From an uncultured Blautia sp. (lineage in GTDB: Bacteria; Bacillota; Clostridia; Lachnospirales; Lachnospiraceae), in contig CALBGI010000018.1 in assembly GCA_937893675.1 (NCBI GenBank), positions 1 through 58,409 on the forward strand: a stretch of DNA of 58,409 nt, in the 5' to 3' direction. Numbering within the stretch: position 1 is the first letter of the stretch; every line of letters begins with the position of its first letter. Below are positions 51,932 through 58,409 of the stretch, in pieces. The notes beneath the pieces are model-generated. The model was not told the DNA's origin. It saw only the letters and a program-made list of their open reading frames with translations, and did not search any database. The position numbers were made by a program, and so were the translations under genes.

Positions 51932-52709
51932 CCGCAAATTCCGTCAGATTTTTCCAGGTCTGAGGGTCTGTCACAACCTCCACCTGGATATCGTCAAAAA
52001 GCTCCTCCTGCACAACCTGCACATGTCCCATTTTCATCAGCTCCAGAATCGACAAAAAAGTGACGATGAGCTGTACTTTGGAAGCGTTTTTTTGAATGAG
52101 CTGACTGAAACGAAAACGGCGATGCTCTGCAGCATAGGCCTTCAGCTCCAGAAGCTTGTCCGAAATGCTGACCTCTTCTTTTTCAATGGTCCCGAACCGG
52201 CTTCTGATCGGGTCGATCTTGTCCTCCTGCTTCTTGAGAATGGATTTAAATATGGCATTCAGACGCTCCAAGGTCAGACCTTCCAGAAGCTCTTCCGTAT
52301 TCACCGGCTCCCGGTAAGCCAGCACCTCCTTCGGCACGTCCGGCCTGCGGAAATAGGATCCCGCCGCATCCTCCATTTTGTCCCGCAGCTCGTAGGACAT
52401 GTATTTGTACATTTTGTATTCCAAAAGCTTCTGCACCAGATCGGCTCTTGGGTCTTCCTCTTCTCCCTCTTCATTCACTTCCTTCGGAAGAAGCATTTTG
52501 CACTTAATGTCCAGGAGCGTGGCCGCCATAACCATAAACTCGCTCATAACGCCCAGGTCCTCTTCCTCCATGGAATGAATATACTCCATGTACTGATCCG
52601 TAATTTCCACAATCGGAATGTCATAAATATCGATCTTGTTTTTGTCGATCAGATGAAGGAGCAGATCGAGCGGTCCCTCAAACACATTTAATTTCACTGG
52701 TATTGCCAT
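51921..52709 (-). CDS. scpA: Segregation and condensation protein A
   Basis: A 262-residue kleisin that bridges the two Smc heads. It begins MAIPVKLNVFEGPLDLLLHLI, typical of the family, with EFMVMAATLLDIKCKMLLP and a C-terminal winged helix (LIVTFLSILELMKMGHVQVVQ). AGGTAG precedes the ATG. Confidence 0.95.
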   Translation of the reverse strand: MAIPVKLNVFEGPLDLLLHLIDKNKIDIYDIPIVEITDQYMEYIHSMEEEDLGVMSEFMVMAATLLDIKCKMLLPKEVNEEGEEEDPRADLVQKLLEYKMYKYMSYELRDKMEDAAGSYFRRPDVPKEVLAYREPVNTEELLEGLTLERLNAIFKSILKKQEDKIDPIRSRFGTIEKEEVSISDKLLELKAYAAEHRRFRFSQLIQKNASKVQLIVTFLSILELMKMGHVQVVQEELFDDIQVEVVTDPQTWKNLTEFADEQ

Positions 52710-52727
52710 GAAACTACCTGCTTTCGT

Positions 52728-53528
52728 TTATTCTAAAAACCCATTGCCCGCCGGCACCCCATCTACGGCCACAAGCTCTCTCGGGTTGTGGATCCTTATG
52801 GGAATGGTGTGTTCTCCCATGCCGGCGCTCACAAACATATGCTGTTCCCCCCTGTGAAAATCCCCGCAGCAATAGGGCGGAAGCACGCGAAACTGCGGGG
52901 AGACAAGTCCGCAATGCCTGCCAAAGCGCAGCGCGCCCCCATGGTAATGGCCGCTGAAGATCAGATCCGCGCCCCACTGAAAATAGACATTTCCGTATTT
53001 GGGGCTGTGGGCCAGCAGCACACACACGCCATCTTTTTCCGGCTCTCCCAAAAAGCCCCTGAGCGCCTCCTGGGTAAGACTTGGGGAAAAGGGCTTTTTG
53101 TAATATGTCAGCGGAAGCTCAAGCCCATAAAACACAAACTTCACGCCCCCAAGGCAAAGCTCCGCATGGTCATTATGAAGCAGGATCACGCCGTTTTTTT
53201 CAAGAAAAGCCTCGTAGCTTTTTATGAAGGCCGGCTCTTCTTTTTTCATCCTGGTCTCATGATTCCCGTAGGTATAGAGCACGGGAAATTTTGCCGCCGC
53301 GCGTTCCAAAAGCTTCGCCGCAGCCTGGTAGGTCGCCTTGTCATAATTTACAGACATGTCTCCCACAGCCAGCACCGCATCCGGCTGGAGCTTCTGAAGC
53401 GCCTCAAGAATCTGCCCGTTGTTTTCACCGTAAACCAGACCGTGCAGATCCGTAAGGGAGGCAAGGCGGACCTTTTTCTTTATTTTGGGAAGCGCCGCCT
53501 GAAAGCTCTCGATACGAAATGTTTTCAT
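52728..53528 (-). CDS. Calcineurin-like metallophosphoesterase
   Basis: A 266-residue phosphoesterase with all family motifs: LTDLHG, VGDMSVN, YGNHETR, LAHSPKYG and FSGHYHGG, which bind two metals. Similar proteins act on membrane-linked or nucleotide phosphoesters (YkuE/LpxH-like). No signal peptide. The start at 53528 has AAGGAAAG upstream; the 22 extra codons overlap the previous gene's end and are rejected. Confidence 0.88.
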   Translation of the reverse strand: MKTFRIESFQAALPKIKKKVRLASLTDLHGLVYGENNGQILEALQKLQPDAVLAVGDMSVNYDKATYQAAAKLLERAAAKFPVLYTYGNHETRMKKEEPAFIKSYEAFLEKNGVILLHNDHAELCLGGVKFVFYGLELPLTYYKKPFSPSLTQEALRGFLGEPEKDGVCVLLAHSPKYGNVYFQWGADLIFSGHYHGGALRFGRHCGLVSPQFRVLPPYCCGDFHRGEQHMFVSAGMGEHTIPIRIHNPRELVAVDGVPAGNGFLE

Positions 53529-53542
53529 AAAATTCTCTTTCC

Positions 53543-54571
53543 TTATTTTCCAAATCCGCAGTTCGGGAACGTACAGGTTTCGCAGTTCAGACAAAGCCCT
53601 CCCTCTCCAAGAGCAAAAAGCTCTTCTGCAGTCACGATATCATCTGCCATAATGCGGGGCAGGACCAGATCAAACACCGTTCTTTTTGCGTACATCACAC
53701 ATCCCGGCAGACCAATAATCGGTATCTGCTTCCCATTGTGCGCAAAATACGCAACCAGAAGCATTGCGCCCGGAAGCACAGGCGCCCCGTAGGACACAAT
53801 GCGCGCGCCCGTGTCTTTGATCGCCCCGGGCGTCCGGTCGTCCGGATCCACACTCATGCCGCCGCTTGCAAGCACCAGATCTGCTCCCGCTTCTATGAAG
53901 CGAAGAATATCATCTGTGATCTGTTTCCGGTCATCTCCCGGGGCGGTCTGCCCGATGACCTCTGTGGGAAACTCCGCAAGCTTCTCCTGCAGTACCGGCG
54001 TAAAGGTGTCTTTGATCCGTCCTTTCTGCACCTCGCTTCCCGTAGTGACGATCCCCACCTTTTTGTGGTGAAAAGGCAGAATGCGAAAAACAGGCTCTGC
54101 TCCGGCTGCCGCTCTCGCGGCCTTCATCTTTTCCTCCTGGATCACAAGAGGAATGATCCTGGTTCCGGCAAGCTTGTCTCCTTTTTTTACCGCAAAATCC
54201 CCATGGCGGGAGGCGATCATCATCTCTCCCAGGGAATTTACAGCCACCAGCGCTTTGCGGTTGATCTTTAGAAGACCGTCCAGATCCGCGACCAGCTCGA
54301 TTTTTCCTTCTTTCACCTCTGTGCCGTGCATATTCCCGCCCGCGCAGATTTCGTAGAGGACCTGCGCCGCCTCATTTTCGTGAAGCATTCCCTCTGTCTT
54401 TTCCCAGACAAACAGATGCTCTTTTCCCACATCCAAAAGAGCCGGAATATCCTCTTGCCGTACTACATGTCCCTTCTTAAAAAGAACACCTTTTTTTTCA
54501 TCCTTCACAATCTGCGTAATATCATGGCATAGGATATGTCCCACCGCATCCTGTGTCCGTATTTCTCTCAT
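53543..54571 (-). CDS. MoaB/Mog-domain molybdopterin-binding-like protein with Cys tail
   Basis: A 342-residue protein whose C-terminal half (about 165-320) is a MoCF/MoaB-Mog domain: VGIVTTGSEVQKG, GADLVLASGGMSVDPDDRT and PGAMLLVAYF. The N-terminal half resembles the MoeA-like leading region but is shorter than MoeA. The last 16 residues, CLNCETCTFPNCGFGK, carry four Cys in CxxCxxCx4C spacing. No other molybdenum-cofactor gene is in the window. GGGAGGG precedes the ATG at 54571. Function uncertain. Confidence 0.82.
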   Translation of the reverse strand: MREIRTQDAVGHILCHDITQIVKDEKKGVLFKKGHVVRQEDIPALLDVGKEHLFVWEKTEGMLHENEAAQVLYEICAGGNMHGTEVKEGKIELVADLDGLLKINRKALVAVNSLGEMMIASRHGDFAVKKGDKLAGTRIIPLVIQEEKMKAARAAAGAEPVFRILPFHHKKVGIVTTGSEVQKGRIKDTFTPVLQEKLAEFPTEVIGQTAPGDDRKQITDDILRFIEAGADLVLASGGMSVDPDDRTPGAIKDTGARIVSYGAPVLPGAMLLVAYFAHNGKQIPIIGLPGCVMYAKRTVFDLVLPRIMADDIVTAEELFALGEGGLCLNCETCTFPNCGFGK

Positions 54572-54597
54572 GGCAATTCCCTCCCGTATACACACTG

Positions 54598-56346
54598 CTA
54601 CAAATCCAGATTATTCAAATGCGCGTAAATGCCGTTTTTCTCCATTAATTCCTGATGGGTTCCTTCTTCTGCAATGCCGTCCTCGGTCAGCACCAGAATG
54701 CGCTGGGCGTTCCGGATCGTGGAAAGGCGATGCGCGATCACAAAGGTCGTTCTGTCCCTGGAAAGCTTTTCCAGAGATTCCTGCACCACTTTCTCACTGC
54801 GGTTGTCAAGCGCCGAGGTGGCCTCATCCAGAATGAGGATGGGCGGATTCTTGAGAAATGCCCTTGCAATGGAAAGACGCTGCTTCTGTCCCCCGGACAG
54901 CTTCACACCCCGCTGGCCGATATCTGTGTCATAGTTTCCCGGCATTTCCATGATAAATCCATGGGCGTTGGCCGCCTTCGCCGCCTGGATCACCTCTTCG
55001 TCCGAAGCCTCCGGCTTTCCGTAGCGGATATTTTCCATGATCGTGCCTGCAAAAAGATATACATCCTGCTGCACAATACCGATCTGGCGGCGCAGATCCC
55101 CAAGCTTCAAGCTGCGTACATCCACCCCGTCCAGATAGACGGCACCAGCCGTCGCGTCGTAAAATCTGGGGATCAGGCTGCACAGCGTGGTTTTTCCGGC
55201 GCCCGAGGTGCCCACCAGAGCCACATACTCGCCCGGCTTCACATGAAGGTTCACATGAGAAAGCACCTCTTCCTTGGTATCGCTGTAGTGAAAGGACACA
55301 TCCTCAAACCGGATGTCGCCCTTTGCATCAGAAATCGATTTTGCGTCCGGCGCATCCTTGATATCCGGCGCGATGGCCATCATTTCCAGGAAGCGGTCGT
55401 AGCCGCTGTAACCGTTCTGGAACTGCTCTGTAAAATTCACAAGCTTGGTGACCGGCTCTGTAAAATTGTTGATATACAAAAGAAACGTAACCAGATCTGC
55501 GGCACGCAAGGTACCGTCTGTCAGGAAAAACGCGCCTGCGATCAGAGAGGCCACGGTGATCAATGTGGTAAATGCATCCATGCCTGCATGATAGCCTGCC
55601 ATATAGCGATAGGTGAGACGCTTTGCCGCCACAAAACGCTCGTTGCCCTTTTTGAATTTTTCCATTTCCCGCTTTTCATTTCCAAAGGATTTTACCACGC
55701 GGATCCCTGCCAGGCTGTCCTCAATCTGGCTGTTGATATCCGCAATGCGGGCGCGGTTTTCCTTGAAAGCACTTTTCATCCGTTTGTTGTAAAACAGGGC
55801 ATAAAAAAGCATCACGCACACAATTGCCCCGCAGATGAGCGCCATACGCCAGTTCACCTGCACCAGAATGATCATGGCTCCCAGAAGCTTGATCACGGAA
55901 ATGAGAATATCCTCCGGCCCGTGATGTAGAAGCTCGCTGATGTCAAAAAGGTCGCTGGTAATGCGGGACAAAAGATGGCCTACCTTCTGATTATCATAAA
56001 ATGCAAAGGAGAGTTTCTGGTAATGACCGAAAATCTCATTTCGCATGTCATGCTCAATATGCGCTCCCATCATATGTCCGTAATACGTAATAAAATACCG
56101 GCTTCCCAGCTGCACCAGAACAAGAAGCAGCATTCCCGCTCCAATCTTCAGTATCACAGCGCGCGCATCCTGGGGCGCCATACCGCCAACATTGTTCATA
56201 ATGTAACGGACCAGAAGGGGGATAATAAGAGTTACCGCCGCACCCACCATGGCAAAAAACAGATCCGCCGCAAACAGTCCTTTGTAAGGTTTGTAATATC
56301 CCGCCAGAAGCCGAAGCTTGCCGGGAGATTTTTTCTGTGTTTTCAT
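54598..56346 (-). CDS. ABC exporter, fused permease and ATPase (MsbA/BmrA type)
   Basis: A 582-residue half-transporter that would work as a homodimer to export lipids, drugs or peptides. Six membrane helices (about 15-310) precede the nucleotide-binding domain with Walker A GTSGAGKTT, signature LSGGQKQR, Walker B ILILDEATSALD and the H-loop VIAHRLST. AAGGAGG precedes the ATG at 56346; the 26 extra ORF codons cover the promoter region. First gene of the seven-gene run ending at 49175. Confidence 0.93.
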   Translation of the reverse strand: MKTQKKSPGKLRLLAGYYKPYKGLFAADLFFAMVGAAVTLIIPLLVRYIMNNVGGMAPQDARAVILKIGAGMLLLVLVQLGSRYFITYYGHMMGAHIEHDMRNEIFGHYQKLSFAFYDNQKVGHLLSRITSDLFDISELLHHGPEDILISVIKLLGAMIILVQVNWRMALICGAIVCVMLFYALFYNKRMKSAFKENRARIADINSQIEDSLAGIRVVKSFGNEKREMEKFKKGNERFVAAKRLTYRYMAGYHAGMDAFTTLITVASLIAGAFFLTDGTLRAADLVTFLLYINNFTEPVTKLVNFTEQFQNGYSGYDRFLEMMAIAPDIKDAPDAKSISDAKGDIRFEDVSFHYSDTKEEVLSHVNLHVKPGEYVALVGTSGAGKTTLCSLIPRFYDATAGAVYLDGVDVRSLKLGDLRRQIGIVQQDVYLFAGTIMENIRYGKPEASDEEVIQAAKAANAHGFIMEMPGNYDTDIGQRGVKLSGGQKQRLSIARAFLKNPPILILDEATSALDNRSEKVVQESLEKLSRDRTTFVIAHRLSTIRNAQRILVLTEDGIAEEGTHQELMEKNGIYAHLNNLDL

Positions 56347-56389
56347 AACTTCCTCCTTGCCCGTAAATGAGCAGATATATCCGCATAGC

Positions 56390-56418
56390 ATTATAACAGA
56401 CTTCGGAGGATTAATCAA
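56390..56418 (-). promoter_or_regulatory. Promoter of the ABC-scpAB-dac operon
   Basis: TTGATT (56413-56418) and TATAAT (56390-56395) with a 17-base spacer on the minus strand, just after the upstream terminator. Confidence 0.68.
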
Positions 56419-56422
56419 ACAC

Positions 56423-56455
56423 AAAAGCGCCGGACAGTTTTTGTCCAGCGCTTTC
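56423..56455 (-). terminator. Terminator after the Rpn remnant
   Basis: On the minus strand AAAGCGCTGGACA pairs with TGTCCGGCGCTTT (one mismatch), followed by TGTGTTTG, a weak T-tract. Confidence 0.65.
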
Positions 56456-56492
56456 CTACTTGAAAAGTCCTGTTTATCTTTTTATATACAAA

Positions 56493-56786
56493 TTATTCGA
56501 TTCCTTCCAACATATCTTCGACTTCTTCGACAGATATGCTGCACTGGGAGGCGATTTCTTCATAGGTTTTTCCGGCGCGGCGTAAAAGAACTATTTGTTT
56601 GAACAGTTTGCGGCCGGATTCGTACCCGGATTCATAGCCCTCCTCGAATCCCTCTTCCTTTGTCTGCCGCATGTGCCGTTCTTCATCATATTCGTAAATA
56701 CTCACTTTGATCGCCTCCGCTCGGTTTTTCTTCAGAAACTCCGCCAACACGCCCCGGCTGATGCAGTCGTCTACCGCTCGCTCCGC
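56493..56786 (-). pseudogene. C-terminal remnant of an Rpn/PD-(D/E)XK transposase-like protein
   Basis: Only the last ~97 codons of an Rpn-family (recombination-promoting nuclease/putative transposase) protein remain. The frame opens right after a TAA at 56787-56789 and reads AERAVDDCISRGVLAEFLKK, then SIYEYDEERHMRQTKEEG, a Glu/Gly-rich coiled stretch (EEGYESGYESG) and a helix-turn-helix-like end (GKTYEEIASQCSISVEEV), all typical of the family's C-terminus. The nuclease domain is missing upstream. A GTG within it could still give an 85-residue peptide, but no good ribosome site is seen. Confidence 0.75.
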
Positions 56787-56943
56787 TTAGAAAAAAGAAA
56801 TGAAATGCTTTGTTTCATCTTAGCACGGATTGGGCGAAAGCACCAGCATTTTTCTGGATTTTGCAGAAAAATCGTTTTACAAAATTCGACACTACATTTC
56901 CTGTCAAGTAACAAAAAAATCTCACCAAGCAGGATTTTTCACC

Positions 56944-56984
56944 TGCGGCGGGCCGCATTTGCGACATAATTCTATTCCGCCGCA
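56944..56984. repeat. Inverted repeat in the 217-base gap before the second carboxypeptidase
   Basis: A perfect 8-bp GC arm pair TGCGGCGG/CCGCCGCA surrounds 25 bases, followed by a second small GCGA/TCGC hairpin (56987-56997). No T-run follows on the minus strand. It may be a weak terminator for the gene ending at 57007 or part of a dispersed intergenic element. The rest of 56790-56940 is AT-rich with no gene. Confidence 0.5.
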
Positions 56985-57006
56985 GTGCGATTCTCGCAAA
57001 GCGCTT

Positions 57007-58227
57007 TTATCCGGAAAGACTGAAAATTTTCCGGAAGGTTTCCCCTATGGAATCCGGGTAGGTGGCAGCCGGCACATCGGCCGCATAGCAAACAGGCATG
57101 CTGCCAAGAATCTTATCCCCCATGGAATAGACCACCTCTCCGGCCTGCGCGCCTTTCTTCACAGGCGCCTTCACCTCTTTTGGAAGCTTCAGCTCCCTGG
57201 CAACCTCCTTCACCGGATTCCCCTCTGTATCCAGATACTGAAAGATTCCCTCGTACTCCAGAGGAACCGAATCCTCTCTGCCCCGTCTGACCGTAAGCTC
57301 CGGCAGCGGCAGCGGGCTTTCATCCTTGTAAAGGCTGCACCTTGCAAACCCATAATTCAGCATGGAGGCGGCATCCTTAAAACGGATTTTGTAATTGGGC
57401 GCCGCCATGACAACGGAGATCAGAGAAATATTGTTCCGCTCTGCCACTGCGGAAAGACAGTATTTCGCCGCGCTGGTGCTTCCGGTTTTCAGCCCCACAC
57501 AGCCCTCGTAGCTGCGCAGAAGCTTGTTGGTATTCGTCAGGCCAAACTCCGTGGTGCCTTTTCTTGTCTGGTGGGTAATGTTCTCCATCCAGATGGAAGA
57601 ATAGGCAAGAACCTGGGGATATTTCGTAATCAGCTCCCGGCTCATGAGCGCAATGTCCCTGGCTGTAGTGTAGTGATCTTCGGATTCCGTAAGGCCGCAG
57701 CAATCCTCAAAATTTGTGTTTTTCATCCCGAGCCCCTGCGCTCTTTCATTCATCCGGCGCACAAATTCCTGCTCGCTTCCAGCCAGGTGTTCCGCCATGG
57801 CCACGCTGGCATCGTTCCCCGAGGCAATGACAATACATTTTATCATGGTCTCCGCATCCTGCGTTTCTCCCTCTTCCAGAAATACCTGGGAGCCTCCCAT
57901 GGATTTGGCATGCGCACTGGTCGTAACCGTATCGGTAAGCTTCAGGCTTCCCTTTTCCAGAGCGTCAAAAATCAAGATCAGCGTCATAATTTTTGTGATG
58001 CTGGCCGGGCTTCTCCGGGTGTCTGCATCTTTTTCGTAGAGCACAGTCCCCGTTGCCGCTTCCATCAAAATGCCGCTGGGAGCTTCGATGAGCTGCGCCT
58101 CTTCCTGCGCTGCCCCCTTCTGCACTTCTCCCTCTTCCTCCGCCCACAGGGGAACCGGCCCGCCTGCAACTGCCAAAATCACCGCCAGGAAAAACGCCGC
58201 CATCCTTTTTTGAAGCTTTCTTTTCAT
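57007..58227 (-). CDS. D-alanyl-D-alanine carboxypeptidase (DacB/DacF-like)
   Basis: A 406-residue exported class C PBP. A clear signal peptide (about 1-29, ending PLWAEE) is followed by SITK (Ser76, Lys79), SGN (IASGNDASVAMAEHLAG) and KTGSTSAAKYC, then a C-terminal beta domain and an amphipathic anchor (SIGETFRKIFSLSG). It is the second such enzyme in the window and only distantly like the one at 49175. GGGAGG precedes the ATG. In clostridia such genes may serve vegetative or spore cortex wall trimming. Monocistronic here. Confidence 0.94.
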   Translation of the reverse strand: MKRKLQKRMAAFFLAVILAVAGGPVPLWAEEEGEVQKGAAQEEAQLIEAPSGILMEAATGTVLYEKDADTRRSPASITKIMTLILIFDALEKGSLKLTDTVTTSAHAKSMGGSQVFLEEGETQDAETMIKCIVIASGNDASVAMAEHLAGSEQEFVRRMNERAQGLGMKNTNFEDCCGLTESEDHYTTARDIALMSRELITKYPQVLAYSSIWMENITHQTRKGTTEFGLTNTNKLLRSYEGCVGLKTGSTSAAKYCLSAVAERNNISLISVVMAAPNYKIRFKDAASMLNYGFARCSLYKDESPLPLPELTVRRGREDSVPLEYEGIFQYLDTEGNPVKEVARELKLPKEVKAPVKKGAQAGEVVYSMGDKILGSMPVCYAADVPAATYPDSIGETFRKIFSLSG

Positions 58228-58300
58228 ACAATCCTCCCGGATGTAACCTCTATTCTATTGTAGTCCCACAAATTTCAAATATGCCTGCCTGTTCACAAAA

Positions 58301-58409
58301 AGGGTTCTATAATAAATGTTGGGGTGCATGAAATTTAGCTCATGCACCCTGATGTTTTTATTATATAATAAGAATAATAAAAAACCTCCAAGTGCCAGTC
58401 TAGCAAACA
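58301..58409. mobile_element. Possible end of an insertion sequence running off the window
   Basis: The sequence GGGTTCTATAATAAATGTTGG beginning at 58302 resembles terminal inverted repeats I recall for ISL3-type elements of Firmicutes. It is followed by a perfect 10-bp hairpin (GGGTGCATGA/TCATGCACCC, 58322-58349) and a T-rich run. No transposase is inside the window. The hairpin alone could instead be a terminator of a plus-strand transcript. Confidence 0.3.

Overview
The window is a gene-dense stretch of a low-to-moderate GC Gram-positive chromosome. It most resembles a strictly anaerobic, spore-forming Lachnospiraceae (Clostridia), perhaps Blautia-like. This rests on gene content: an alpha/beta SASP and GerW/YtfJ (sporulation), Rnf, a Na+-translocating decarboxylase, a DUF6465-type protein, yloU-yloV-recG, and cmk-ispH-S1 gene order. 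The genus is inference. Of 51 intact protein genes, 47 lie on the minus strand, so the window is probably read co-directionally with a replication fork. I saw no tRNA, rRNA or CRISPR, and no intact transposase.

Layout from left to right. 1-2.3 kb: asparagine synthase behind a leader hairpin, and a spore SASP gene. 2.3-12.2 kb: one minus-strand operon behind a clean promoter at 12257-12285, encoding a hydantoinase/oxoprolinase-type protein, a doubly membrane-anchored permuted GH3 enzyme, a four-helix membrane protein, a GH2 enzyme, and a LytTR regulator with a GHKL sensor kinase. This is the best candidate for an undescribed system. 12.4-16.2 kb: a membrane acyltransferase and a secreted GH3 protein with nine DPYAQA repeats. 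16.4-23.4 kb: glmS, a histone-tail-like DUF6465 protein, yloU-yloV-recG and rpmB.

23.5-26.1 kb: a sporulation-flavoured cluster (DUF2953/YtfI, GerW/YtfJ, a new 50-residue membrane ORF, a hypothetical) and a Nudix hydrolase. 26.2-33.4 kb: cell-wall and division genes (PBP2, FtsW/RodA, U32 peptidase family, ZapA) and ruvAB. 33.5-38.6 kb: a complete rnfCDGEAB operon. 38.7-43.7 kb: a YprB-type exonuclease, then FAD enzyme-cmk-ispH-S1. 43.8-49.0 kb: a five-gene biotin-dependent carboxyltransferase/Na+-pump operon with two different carboxyltransferases. 49.2-56.3 kb: a seven-gene run from an ABC exporter through scpA/scpB to a D-Ala-D-Ala carboxypeptidase. 56.4-58.4 kb: a truncated Rpn/PD-(D/E)XK transposase remnant, a second D-Ala-D-Ala carboxypeptidase, and what may be the end of an insertion sequence.

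The genes fit together as anaerobic energy conservation (Rnf plus Na+ decarboxylase, both building an ion gradient), wall synthesis and remodelling (GlmS, PBP2, FtsW, two DacF/DacB-type enzymes), glycan breakdown (one GH2, two GH3) and sporulation. Start codons were moved from the longest ORF wherever a ribosome binding site or a conserved N-terminus decided it; each such choice is stated in the entry.
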